From Capsicum annuum (taxonomy: Eukaryota; Streptophyta; Magnoliopsida; Solanales; Solanaceae), in the NCBI RefSeq assembly GCF_002878395.1, contig NC_061121.1, positions 136,579,787-136,643,786 of the forward strand: 64,000 nt of DNA, written 5' to 3'. The notes beneath the pieces are model-generated. The model saw nothing but the letters and a program-made list of their open reading frames with translations. It was not told the DNA's origin and searched no databases. This document shows, in pieces, positions 47,535 to 59,470 of the stretch (within the stretch, counting starts at the first letter, position 1; each line of letters opens with the position of its first letter). The position numbers were made by a program, and so were the translations under genes.

Positions 47535-48893
47535 TAGACATCCAAATTTATGCATACTTCTATGATTAAATTGGGTAAATAAGGCAAATATTCTATTTGA
47601 ATGCACTAATTCCCATGGTTTACAGGTTTAAAGGTAAATGAAGGAAAACAAATAAATGAGCTAAAATAGACCAAAATGGGAATAATTATTGTAGAAGCTT
47701 GAAAATATGGAGTAGAAACTGACCCTCAGTTACCGCGATCAAGGTCTGAGGGTCGCAATCATGACAACTTAGAAACAGTCAAAGTGGTGATCGCGATGGG
47801 CTTACTGCGATCGCAGTCGCAATCAAAGAATTCTTATCATGTTAGTGTAGAAAATAGCCCTTGGCAGATATGTAATTTCTCACAGCTTATTCTAATTATC
47901 TATAGGGAAAAAGCCATTTCACTTTTGGGACATCTTGCAATTAGAATTTATGTTTTGGTATTGTAAAAAACCTATTAAATTGGGAAGTATATTGTAGTTA
48001 ATTTTCCAAGTATTTTTGTTGTAATTGAAGTTGAATTTGAACATAACTCTTGCTTACATCTTCAATGGAATCTTTTAATATGAATTCAGGTATATCTCTT
48101 TTCTTAAACTTCATGAGTAGCTAAACATCTATCTTAGGGATATGTTAGAATAAGGTAAAAATATGTGTGGGTCTTTATTGTTAGTGTAGATTCTTGATTA
48201 ATGATGTTGGGTTTCATTAATACTTGCTTGTTGAATTGGAATTTCTGAGTGAAAACCCTAAGTTCCTAAAATTCTACATTATTCTTGAAAGAGGGATGTA
48301 GGTATTCTTTTATATCGTATACCATCCTTGAAAAAGGGATACGAGTAACAAGTATTGGTGAACAATGATTAGATATTAGCTTATTCCTTTACATTGTCTT
48401 AGAAATAAGGATGGATTGTTAATTTTCTATGTCATGGGCATCTTCATAGAAATATGGATGCCCAATGTAGGTTTTGAATTGATTTTCTTGCCACACCCAT
48501 GAGGTATCCGAAATGTCCCAACGGTGATACTTTGGTGTTTAGTTGATAGAATAACATTAAAACCCCTAACCTAGAATACCTATATAGTCATTATCTAGAG
48601 TTTGCATTTGACTTTCATGTACACATGCTTAATTTTCCCCTAGGAAGACATAATCCCAAGACTAATCTCCTATTGGAATATTTACTATAACTGTTGCTCT
48701 AAATTGGTGGTTCAAGTAGAATTAGTTCAAACAGCCTTTCAAACCATACCATAAAATTTAATTTATGTTTTACTTTATGTTTACATTTTGGGTAAATACT
48801 TAGAAGGCTTCAACATGCAAAGGTTTTGAATACTAGTTGCAGTCCTTGTCGATTCTAACCCAACTCAAGTTGTGTAATAATCATCCTATATCA
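47535..48893 (+). repeat. 5' LTR of element W, copy B
   Basis: ACATCCAAATTTATGCAT to CCTATATCA, matching 20750-22120. It has a GATCGCGATGGG..TGCGATCGCAG cluster at 47788-47820. Confidence 0.85.
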
Positions 48894-49339
48894 AAATAGT
48901 ACCTTTGTCGGGGAGTGAAACTTAGTTTTTACTTGTGTGGTATGGAAAGTGAATTTGGGTTTACTCGTAGTTATGTTTATTTACTTTGTTTGATGTTTTT
49001 GTATCTTGATAGGTGATTTAAATAGTATCAATAACGAAATGAATGATCATGAAGATCATCTCCATAATGTGAGGCATTCTAGTGCTATCTACATCCCACC
49101 GAATGTAGGTAATGGGGTCTTTTATGTCATAAATAGGATGTCACACATGATTTAAATGAAATGACTCTTTGGGGGTCAAGCTCATTGGGACCTAAACTTG
49201 CATTTGAAATTTTTTGGGGAAGTATATGCCCCATTTTATATTTCTCACATCTCACCAGAATCCATACAGCTACACCTCTTTCCGTTCTGTCTAATAGGTG
49301 AGGTGGTGTTGTGGTAAAGGTCTATTACCACTGGGCCAA

Positions 49340-50061
49340 TCATATCATGGGTCGAGCTTACCGATGTTTTCTTAGATCGTTACTTCCCACCATCAAAGAT
49401 GTTGTAGATGTAGGATAAAATCATTAATTTCCGTCAACTCAATGGACAGCCTCTATATGAAGTATGGGAGAGGTTTAATGAAAAGTTTTTGCAATGTCCT
49501 AAATATGAGATACTAGAAAAGATGCTCATACAAACTTTTTATAGGCTGTTAGATGAACATAACAAAATTGTGGTGGATAACACGGCCGGTGGATCACTTG
49601 TGAGGTTGTCATATGGTGTGGCTTCAACTTTGCTTGAGCAAATCAAAAATAAAAATAGGGTGTGGCACACCTAGGATACGAAGGTAGCAAAAGGTTCCCG
49701 CACCACCTCCTATATAGATAAAGAGCAAAGGAAGAAAGAAGAAGAGAGGGAGAAAAATATGGAAAAAAATGATGACATAATTAGACGTCCTTACAAAGCA
49801 TGTGATGGGTAAAACCAAAAAGGGTAAATTATGCAGAATATAAGGGATACAATGAAAAAGAAGCCAAGAGGCTTGATGAAGAAATTAGATATTTGGCAAA
49901 CTGCCTGGAGGGGTTCTCGCCCAACCTATAAAAGGAAAGATGGGAACCATGGTTGGATCGATTATATCGAGAAAGAGAATAGTGTATTAGGAATAAAGAT
50001 CGTGATTGAAGGGATAATGAAAGAGAGTATAATATGTATCTGGCCCCTCATGACCGAATAG
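49340..50061 (+). pseudogene. W gag, copy B
   Basis: Reads ELTDVFLDRYFPPSKML, LNGQPLYEVWERFNEKFLQC, MLIQTFYRLLDEHNKIVVDN, TAGGSLVRLSYGVASTLLEQ. The open part 49489-49674 runs past the stop that copy A has at 22799, but ends at a TAG after WHT. A charged coiled-coil-like stretch follows. Gag capsid domain of Athila-type elements. Confidence 0.8.
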
Positions 50062-50676
50062 AGAGTAAGGAGTTAAACCCCATGGATCTTGAAAATTTCA
50101 AGGCCGATGATGTACTTGCTAGAATTTTGATCAAAGTGGAAGGGATGGACAAGGTGGTATAAGAATTAAAAGGTGACTTTTCTCAAATCAACCAACTGGT
50201 TGTATCAAACTATGCTTCAATCAAACAATTGGAGACTCAAATTGCCCAGATCTCAATTGCACTCAATGCTAGGCCTAAGGGTGGCCTTTCTAGTGATAGG
50301 GTGGAAAATTTAAAAAATGGTGCTCAAGTTTTAGCAATTGTCACTCGGAGTGGTAATTAACTTAGTGAACTAGAGGTTTCGGTAAAATAAAGTTTCATGA
50401 TGATCTAGTGAACACAAATAAGAATCTTGTGGTTGAGTCTAATAGTGAGGCTCTAAAATCTCAAGAACGGGATGATAAAGAACCAATAATAAATGAAGAG
50501 ATGGTTGATGAGGAGGGAACCCCTAAGGTAGTTAATAATGATTAAATGCAATGTTATCCATTGTACTAAATGAAGATCCCTTCTCCTTTCCATAAAAAAA
50601 ACTCAAGAAAAAAAAGGAAAATGTCAAATTCAAGAAATTCCTCGCCAAACTTAACAACCTTTCAATTAATATCCCA

Positions 50677-51190
50677 TTGCTAGAAGCTATTCAAGAAATT
50701 CTAGGATATGATAAGTTAATGAAGACACTGATATTCAAAAAACATCTTCTTGATGGTGAAACCGTTGCATCTACCCATAGTTGTAGTGTTATCACGACTA
50801 GCCTTTTGATAGAAAAGAAAAAGGATCTGGGAGCCTTCACAACCCCTTACACCATTGTGACACATAAATTTATGAAATCCTTGTGTTACCTTAGTACAAG
50901 TATCAATCTCATGCCATATGAAATTTATCAAAGTCTTAGTTTTGTTAGTGCTACTCCTACAATAATGAGACTCTTGATGGTGGATTATTCCATAAAGAAG
51001 CCAATTAAAGTTTTGTATGATGTCTTGTACAAGGCTGATAATTTTATTTTTCTGGCAAACTTTGTAATCCTAGATTGTTAAATTGACCAAGAAATACACG
51101 TTATCCTTGGGAGACCCTTTTTTGAAATCAGGAGAGAAGTTGATATAGAGTAAGGAGACATAAATTTTTTGGTAAAAAATAATAAAGTGT
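50677..51190 (+). pseudogene. W aspartic protease, copy B (active-site Asp lost)
   Basis: The open stretch 50677-51081 (134 codons) starts MLEAIQEILGYDKLMKTLIF and contains KKDLGAFTTPYTIVTHKFMK and LCYLSTSINLMPYEIYQSLS. After one stop it goes on with DQEIHVILGRPFFEIRREVD. Tyr again replaces the catalytic Asp. It is longer than copy A at the N-terminus because copy A has a deletion of about 75 bases at 24000-24006. Confidence 0.85.
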
Positions 51191-52964
51191 CTTTCCGGGT
51201 TTGAAAAACTGAAAAGCAACCAATGGAACTTTAAGTGGTGTCCATCAATGATATGGTGGACAAGGAAGTGGATGATTGATCCCTCAAGGATCCTACTTAA
51301 ATGTTTAAGAACATCGTGCAACGACGATAATAGGGCGCTAGGTGGGTGGCAACCCACCAATACCATGAAGTGGATAGTATCCTATAAATTTTGATTGTTA
51401 GAGTATGTTTGATTTTTTTGGACCAATCCATGAAATTATGGTACTATATGGTGTTTTGAATGAGGTTGATAAAGGGGAAGTGTGGTGCATTTAAGTAGTA
51501 GGCTAAATAGGGGAAAATAGAGAACCAAAAATTGGCCTTAGTTACTGCGATCATGGCACGCATTACATCGCGATCGCGGTCAAGGCTATTTAAGACTTGA
51601 ATAGCCGCACCCCACCATATTCCCTCTTTCAAAGTCTTTCAAATTTCTCTAAAATTGTACATATATTTGATTGTGTGTTGAGCATCCAATTGTGCATTGC
51701 ATCCTTCCCTTCATCTCTCAATTTGGTATGCACTTCAAATTCTCTTTTATGCTTATGTGTAGTTCTTAGAACTCATGTTTTAGGAATAGCCTAAAATATA
51801 ACTTTGCATGCTAAAACTTTGTTTAATTATAATTTCTTGGTGTGGTTAGCTATTGTTATTGGTGTGTACATGATTGGGGAAATTTTTAGTAACCAAAATT
51901 GTTCAAAATGATAGAAATAAATGTGTACTCCAAGTGTCTAATTAAATTCCCAACTGAAGATCTTTCTAGTTTTCCCGCGTTCTAATGGAAAGATCAAACA
52001 TATTGGGACTAAGTTTCATGTTCATAATGTAAAGTTCAAATTTGAAACACAATAGGAATTAAAATTGGATTTTTGGAGTATGAAAAATTTGGTGGGATAT
52101 TGTCTTATTTATCGTGATTGCAATCATAGGATCATGATTGCGTTGACACAATTATGGTCATAGAACTATGATCGAAAGCTAAACAAAGTAAGTGAAAAGG
52201 TGACAAAAGAAAGGAATCATCGAAAGAAGGAAAACATAGATTGCAAAAAAGAAATAATTGAGAAGGAAATGCTTTCAAAGAGATGGGTAAATCAAGGTAG
52301 TAAAAGTAGGCATGTGTGAAGTTGGAAACAAATGAAGTGGCACATGCTCCAAAGTTTGATTGAATAGTGTTATGTAGATGTTCAGGAGGTTGTATTTATT
52401 TTATTCCAATATAATATCATACCTTTTCCCCTAGCCTACAGTACAAGCTTGAAAAAATCCTTTGAGATCACCAATTAAGTGTATTCATGGTAGTGACAAT
52501 TAAATATAAGGGCAAGCATATGGTACGATACACGTTCGAATTGAGAGATTCTTTATGAGACTGAGTATTTGCACTTAAATACCTTGTTGTATGATAGATA
52601 ATTTAGCATGTGGATTTCCATTTTGAGAGATGCTATGTAGACTAATCGACGAGTGAAATTATCATCTTTCAAAAATGAGGCAAAAGATTATTATTGAGTC
52701 TCTATAGATGGAGAGTCACTTCTAAATAGTTAGTTATTATTTAATTGTTGTTATTTAAAGTATTTTGCATCTTTGAAATTGTACTTCATGTTGAGGGGGG
52801 TTGTGAGAATTTCTTACCCATGCTTGAAAATCACATGTTTGTTCTAATCAAGTTTGAAGTCACTTTGATCATTTGGTCATATAAATAGGCTTAAAATTTG
52901 ATAAACTCATTGAGTAAGAATTAGTGTTACTTGAGGAAAAGAAATGATTTTATATTGGTGTTAC
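51191..52964 (+). other. W 3' internal region without a recognised gene
   Basis: It contains a GCGATCGCGG cluster (51547-51585) before CTATTTAAGAC, short frames without domains, and a G-run (TTGAGGGGGGTTG, 52791-52803). 52172-52964 has no counterpart in copy A. The purine run GAGGAAAAGAAATG (52933-52946) is the best candidate polypurine tract. Confidence 0.5.
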
Positions 52965-54390
52965 TGATACATCAAAATTTATGCACACTACTATGATTAA
53001 GTCATGTAAATGAGGCAAAATTTGCCATTTTAATGCACTAAATCCCATGGTTTGTAGGTTTAAAGGTAAATGAAGAAAACTAGTGAAGTGAGCTGAAAAG
53101 ACACCAAAACGGGACAGTTAGTGCAAAAGCTGGAAAATTTGAAGCAGAAACTGACCCTTCGTTACCATGGTCACATTCTGAGGGTTGCTATCGTGACAAG
53201 TCAGAAACAATCAAAGTGGCAATCGGAATGGGCTCAATGCTATTATGGGAGTTGCAATTGTGATCAAGCATTCAAAATTATGATGGCACCAAAAATCGGC
53301 CAGGGGTGGATATATAATTTCTCACAGTTGATTCCAATTCTCAATAGGGCAAAAACCTTTCAGTTTTGGGACATCTTGCAATTAGAATTCAATTTTTGGT
53401 TTTGTAAAAACCCAACTAAATTGGGAAAATTATTGATCTTAATTTTCCAAGGATTTTAGTTGTAGTTTATGTTGAGTTTGAAGAACACCCTTGCTTATAT
53501 ATTCAATGGAAGCTTTGAATATAAACTTGGGTATATCTCTTTTCTCATACTTCATGAGTGGCTAAACATCTATCTTGGGGTTACGGTGGAATAGGGTAAA
53601 AATGTGTGTGAGTCTTAATTTTTAGCGTATATTCTTTATTAATGATGTTGGGTTTCACTAATCCTTGCTTGATCAATTGGAATTTGTGGGTGGCAACCCT
53701 AAATTCCGAAAATTCCACATTATCCTTAAAAGAGGGATGGTGGTATTCTTTTAGATCCTAATCATCCTTGAAAGAGGGATATGGGTATTCTTTTAGATCC
53801 TATATAATCCTTGAAAGAGCGATGTGGGTAACAAGTATTGGTGAGCAATGATTAAATGATAGATTATTCCTTTGCATTGTCTTAGAAAAAATGATGGATT
53901 GTGAATTTGCTATGTCTTGGGAATCTTCCTAGAAATAGGGTTTCCTAATGGAGGTTTTGGTTTGATTTGCTTGTAACACCCATGAGGTATTCAAGAGGGT
54001 CCATGGACAATATTTTGGTTTTTGGTTGATAAACTAACATAAAACCCCCTAACCTAACCTACCCATATAGTCATTAACTAGAGTTTGCGTTTAACTTTTT
54101 TTATACCCATGCACTATTTGCCTCTAGGAAGACATAATCCTAAAACTATTCACCTATTGGAATCTTATCTATAATTGTTGCTCAAAATTGGTAGTTTAAT
54201 TAGAATTCTATCAAACAACATTTAAAACCATATCCCCCAATTTTAATTTATGTTTTACTTTACGTTTTCATTATGGGTAAATACTTAGAAGCCTTCAACA
54301 CCATAGGTTTTAAAAACTAGTTACATTCCTTGTTGATTAGAACCCAACTCAAGTTGGGTTATTATATTTGACAAAGATCATCCTACAACA
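52965..54390 (+). repeat. 3' LTR of element W (about 1.43 kb)
   Basis: Starts TGATACATCAAAATTTATGC and ends ATCCTACAACA. It matches the 5' LTRs over its length. It contains tandemly reused phrases of the type CATCCTTGAAAGAGGGAT with GGGTATTCTTTTAGATCCTA (53715-53840), which occur three times here against two in the 5' LTRs. Confidence 0.87.
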
Positions 54391-55382
54391 AAAAAAGGTA
54401 TAAGTGCACGTGATCAGTTACAATCACAATTCAATTTTCATGGGCTATGTGCTAACATAGGACATTTGCACCATATGTTGTTGTGACACTTATGATTGAA
54501 ATATTTTATACAATATTTCACACTCATAAAGCTGCTGAGGTACCAGAATATAGTTTCTGGATTGTCCACTTTGTTAAGGTTTGTGTATAAGTATAAAGAA
54601 GGTTGTCTTTGTTGTTTTTTTATAATGAGAGTGGTCGAAACTGATAGTGACTATTTTATCATTCCTCTATGAAAAAATGAGTTCAATGGATTGGTGATGT
54701 TGATGATGGTCTCTCAACTTCTTGTAATTTATGAAAAATGTGAATGGAAGCACTTTGACAAGTTCTTCTCTAGTAATTCACTTAGGATCTAGGTGAACTT
54801 TATGGTTCCATCGATAATATCTATGTTAAGGAACAATGCGATTTCACCAGCTTGAAAAGTTAAATCTATAGAAAAGTTCTAGAAAATCCAAGCTACCTGG
54901 CAGTGGAGAGTAGCCAGGATGGCATATCTAGCCTATGTATCTCTAAGAATTTGGAGTTTGATATTTCACACCTCAATCAGATATGAATCGGAGAGGGATA
55001 TGTTAAAGATTGGAAATATGGTGAAAAATACTATCCCAATGTTCAGGGTGTTCTCTGAGGTACCCAAGTTTGCATGTTAGTACTCATTGTATCTGTTATC
55101 AAGATGGGATTGATAGGCCACTACTGGCTGCCATTTTCTTCTGTGAAAAGTCAATTCAACTCTAACAACACCTAAATAGATATGGGTATTTGGGTTCTCT
55201 ACAATCTCCGAAACTCCTTCGGCATCTGTAGAGTGAGTAATTATTCCTCCTTAGTTGCAAGAACAATATATTGGTAAAGTTTTGAGGCAATAATGTTCTA
55301 TTTAACAAAATTTGGTTAAATGAATAGATTTACAGCCACAGATTGCACGACTTCTTTACAATGGCAGAGTAGGGGTTTTTTT
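54391..55382 (-). pseudogene. Movement-protein-like retroelement ORF remnant
   Basis: On the minus strand, with several stops, about 55250-54640 reads EIVENPNTHIYLGVVRV, ELTFHRRKWQPVVAY, LDNRYNEY, HANLGTSENTLN and later ILATLHCQVAWIF. This sequence pattern matches, from general knowledge, the movement-protein-like N-terminal domain of plant retroelement/pararetrovirus-type polyproteins, the same protein type whose gag part appears in Z. It may be a stray Z fragment or a separate insertion. The remainder (54391-54640) shows nothing else. No gene here is intact. Confidence 0.45.
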
Positions 55383-56713
55383 TTATGATAAGTATTTCAA
55401 CTCTATGGTTCAAAATTGCTTAAACAGTTCGACTAACCCAGACCTTTTATTTCAACAATACAACACCTCAAAATCCATCCCAAAAACAATATCATAAGAA
55501 TACTATGAAATAGCTAAATCTAACGGGCTAAACCTAACCTACCTCGACACCGAAGAAAGCTCAAGGAACTGCTAAACTGCCACTTTTTCATTTAGAAAAG
55601 CCTCCTCAAGACGCCAAGCTATCATAACGACATTCTACTCATCATTATGAGAATATTGATAGCATATTGCACCATTGTACTTCGGGTCCAAAAATCACAT
55701 CAATACCTCATGTGGGTCCCACTTACAGAAATTGAGTTTCTGAAACCAACCGAACATAATATCTAGATCAAGGAATCAGTACCTTCCTAAATGGGTGAAA
55801 ACCAAGCTAAAATTTGAGTCTAAAGTAAGGCCCTAAAGTTTTAGGGGTTTTGAGCAATAAATCAAGAAATTTCAACAAGAAAAGGGTATATTCTTACCTC
55901 AAATCCTAAGATAATCGCAAAAATAAATGTTAATCTAGCTTTTCAATTATTAAAAAGCTTCAATTTTAAGCACCCAAATAATTTTCGGTTCTTAGCCCTC
56001 AAGGAAGTGATGAAGAATTTCCCAAAATCGTGGATAACAGGTAAGTTTATACCCAATCTAGGTCCTCAATGTCATTATCATAACTTACTGCCTCACGATC
56101 GGACCCTCACTCTTCTTGTACATGAGTCATGATTGCAACACCCCTTGCAATCACAATATGTCCTCTGCAAAGTGATTAACGATCGTAGTCCAAGGTGCCT
56201 CTATCGCGGTGCAACAGATTTTTTGAGTCGCAAAGTAGGTTGGATCGGGTGCTCTAGATCCATTCAAAATCCCATATATGCAAACAAACTATTTAACCAT
56301 AATAAATTTGATATTTTAAACTCAATGACAAAATCAGATTTTCCATCTGAGGTCGTTTTGAGAAAATATGGGTCCCACACTCATATTTTATTTTCTTAAC
56401 TTTCCGATAATAGGTCGAAATGAGATCAGGTACCTCGAGACCTGAAACAAAGGTCTACCTAGCCTAAAATTGATATTCTAGAGCTGTTGGCGTAGTCAGA
56501 ATTTGCAAATGATGTCATTTTACTGAAATTTTCATTTGGTGGCTATTTGGAATCAATAAAGACTTCAAAACAGGAAATTTGCTCGAAAAACAAAACGAAC
56601 TACCTGATAATAGAATTGTTAATCCCAGCAAGCATAAATTATTTGAGGAAGTTATGGAAAAGCTCTAACAAAAAAAATTACAGATAGAAAAAATGACCTA
56701 AGGGGTAGTTACA
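55383..56713 (-). repeat. 3' LTR of element G2, truncated
   Basis: On the minus strand it starts TGTAACTACCCCTTAGG at 56713, preceded by the GGATGAAAGTTCCTTTAGTAGTGG tract region. It matches the 5' LTR from 55383 (equivalent to 62875) to about 56440 (63917). The last 1.6 kb of the LTR is missing at the 55382/55383 junction. A GATCG-rich cluster lies at 56095-56215. Confidence 0.8.
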
Positions 56714-56739
56714 ATATCCACTACTAAAGGAACTTTCAT

Positions 56740-57960
56740 CCACAATGTTTAGTATTAAGATGTACTTGAAGTCTTGAATAGGTGAGGATACTGGCTCCGC
56801 ATCTCATTCTCGATCTCCCAGGTGGTTTCCTCCACTTGGTGATGCCTTCATTTAACCTTAACAAATGGAATCTCTTTAGTTCACAACCTCCTGACATCAC
56901 TTGCAAAAATGAGCATCGACTCGTCTAAAAACCTAAAAAGCTCATCCAATTGGATTGAGTTACATATAATCACATGAGAAGGAATAGGAATATATTGCCA
57001 TAATATGGAGACATAAAAAGGTGATGAATAGTAGAAAAATCTTGATGTAGATCTAACTCATAAGATACCTTACAACTGCGTGAAGGATCTTGGAAGGTCC
57101 AATATATCTAGGACTTAGCTTGCTCTTTCTCCCAAACCTCATCACACCATTCATTAGAGACATACTAAGGAATACACAATCAACAAATCCAAATCTCAAC
57201 GAAGGAAGCCTATGGTCTGCATAGGCCTTCTTCCTACTCTGAGATCCTGAATCACCCTGACTCTATCAAATGAATGCTAAAGATTATTAGTACCACAGGA
57301 CCTCACCTCAAAAGTCTCAAACCATCTAATTGGAGAATGATATCTCCTACCATACAAAGCCTTAAAATACACCATCTCAATACTTGAGCAATGGTTATAA
57401 TTATATGACAACTATACAAATGCTAAGTTTTTCTACCATTGGCCTCCTAAATCTATAACACAGGCTCGGAGCATATTCTCAAGCACATAAAAGTTCTGCT
57501 CCAACTGGCATTTGTCTGAGGATGAAAGGTTGTACTGAGATCCCCATGAGAGCCCAAATCTTCTAAAAAAGCACTCCAAAATCTTGATGCATACAGAGAA
57601 CCATGGTGTGAAATAATAGAAATGGGCTCACCATGCAAAAAATATCTTTGAACATAAATATAGGCCAATCTCACAACATTAAATGACATCTAAATAGGAA
57701 TGAAATGTGTTGCCTTGGTCAAACAATCTACAATAGCCCGAATAACATCAAAACCATAGGATGTGTGAGGAAAACACTCAAAATCCATAGTAATATACTC
57801 CTCCAATAATGTTGTCTCAAATATCTATAAATTTTAGCTGTGCCAAGATAAAATGGAATATCTAGAGCTGTGAGCCTCATGCAAAATCAAATGAATCAAG
57901 TCATCAATCCTTGGAAAAAATGCAACCATTAAATATAAAAACATCCTAGGAATATATGGT
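56740..57960 (-). pseudogene. G2 integrase with C-terminal tail, broken
   Basis: Minus-strand blocks: LHEAHSSRYSI (HHCC remnant), TMDFECFP and VDCLTKATHFIPI (first Asp kept), the open stretch 57689-57453 (FNVVRLAYIYVQRYFLHGEP, ISIISHHGSLYASRFWSAFL, EDLGSHGDLSTTFHPQT), LSPRYIGPSKIL (GPY-like) and residues like WEIENEMRSQYPHLF across frame changes. The second catalytic Asp is His (SHHG where relatives have SDRG). Same family type as G1 but clearly another lineage by sequence. Confidence 0.82.
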
Positions 57961-58099
57961 GTTCCTCTCGGACTCACCACTCAACACATGATTATGAAGG
58001 AAGCAAATCGTACTATCCTCAAACTGAAGATCTCGAATCTACTTAAATAGTAAGGACCTCTCCTCCACATAAGCTAAAATCATCCTTGGATCTTAAATA

Positions 58100-58690
58100 T
58101 CAAGGAAAACTATTAAGTTCTATAAGGACTGAATGTCCCATGACAAAGACCTCTGAGAAACTAAAATAGAAGCCAATGTACCCATATTTACTGCCTGTTG
58201 ACTCAAGGCATCTGCTACAACATTTGCCTTATTGGGATGATACAAGATAGAAATAACATAATCCTTAAGGAACTCCATCGATCTACTTTGTCTAGCATTA
58301 AGCTCCCTCTGGGTCATAAGATGCTGAAGACCATGATGATTAGTGAAAATCTCATAATGCACACTATAAATATAATGTCTCTAAATATTAAGTAAGAAAA
58401 CTATCATTGCCATCTCTAAATCATGAGTGGGGTAGTTCTGCTCATCCACCTTAAGCTATCTAGAAACATAAGTAATAACACGACCTTGTTGTATAAATAC
58501 ACAACCCAAAGCAACACCAGAAGTATCACAAAACACGGTGAATCCCTCACCCTCAATAGGAAGAGCTAAAACAAAAGATGAAGTAAGGAAATTCTTGAAA
58601 TTTCGAAAGCTCAACTCAAACTCCTCAGACCATCGAAAAGGAACCTTTTTCTGAGTCAATCTAGTCTTCGAGGATAAAATAGTAGAAAAA
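58100..58690 (-). pseudogene. G2 RNase H
   Basis: Open stretches 58659-58456 (MTQKKVPFRWSEEFELSFRN, FVLALPIEGEGFTVFCDTSG, VALGCVFIQQGRVITYVSR) and 58362-58120 (MHYEIFTNHHGLQHLMTQRE, LNARQSRSMEFLKDYVISIL, YHPNKANVVADALSQQ). The first Asp (CDTSG) and ADALS Asp are kept; the TDH Asp is Asn (TNHHG). One stop separates the pieces (after the YVSR block). Confidence 0.87.
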
Positions 58691-58699
58691 CCCTCGATG

Positions 58700-59470
58700 G
58701 ATCATCTATAATAACTACCAAACCTAATAACAAATTACCTCAAACTTAGCTGGGTCTATAATAATCCTATCCTTATACACCATATGTCCCAGGAATGTCA
58801 CCAAATCAAGCCAAAACTCATACTTTGAGAACTTGGCAAAAAGCACGTGTTCTTTCAAAGTTTGAAGCATAATCCTCAAATATTATGTATGATCCTCTCT
58901 ACTCTTTGCATACTTGTCATCGACGAACACAATTATGAAGGAATCTAAATAAGGCCTGAATATGTTGTTTATCAATTTTATGAATACGGTTTGGGCATTG
59001 TTCAACCCAAATGATATCACTAAGAACTCATAATGCCGACAATGAGTCCTAAGATCTATCTTTGGGATATCACTATCTCGAATCCTCAATTAATCGTAAC
59101 CAGATCTCAAATCAATATAATGAAAATGTTGTACACCCTAAAGTAGGTCAAAAAACTCATTAATGTGAGGCACAAGATAACAACTCTTCGCTGTCACCTT
59201 ATTAAGCTACCTATAAGTAATACACATATTTATGGAGCCATTTTTCTTCTTCAACATCCATATAGGATCTCCCCAAGGAGATACACTTATTTTAATAATA
59301 CCCTTAATAAGAAGATCCTAAGTTGAGAATTTAGCTCTTTATGCTTGGAAAGAGCAATACGGTAATGTTCTAGAGAATTAGATTAGGACCCAGGCTTGAG
59401 ATCAATAAAAATAATCTTATGGATAAAGGGAATAGAAGGAAGGTCGGTAGGGAACACATCAGGAAACTAA
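58700..59470 (-). pseudogene. G2 reverse transcriptase
   Basis: Starts with FPDVFPTDLPSIP (about 59460) and includes KHKELNSQLR, and the open stretch 59089-58883 ([60 protein letters not shown]). The catalytic VFVDD box is intact. Stops elsewhere make it non-functional. Ty3/gypsy type. Confidence 0.86.

Larger units (their letters stand above)
25906..52172 (+). repeat. Segmental duplication, copy B (about 26.3 kb)
   Basis: Begins inside the G1 LTR at ATCTGACTCAGTAGTCAG and follows copy A (4859-25361) to ACTATGAT in W. It retains the 3' end of X, Z-plus, the 3' end of Y and the full LINE reverse transcriptase, which copy A lacks. It has lost about 0.8 kb at 36013/36014 (most of the Y 5' LTR and the outer left arm of the inverted repeat) and about 90 bases at 40616 (the LINE tail). 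Confidence 0.9.
47535..54390 (+). mobile_element. Element W, complete copy: Athila-like LTR-gag-protease element
   Basis: 5' LTR 47535-48893, primer site at 48897, gag 49340-50060, protease 50677-51190, non-coding 51190-52964 and 3' LTR 52965-54390; about 6.9 kb in total. The two LTRs are clearly diverged by eye. No reverse transcriptase, RNase H or integrase is present, so it is a non-autonomous derivative. The 25362-25905 segment may show internal sequence that this copy has lost after 52172. Confidence 0.82.
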
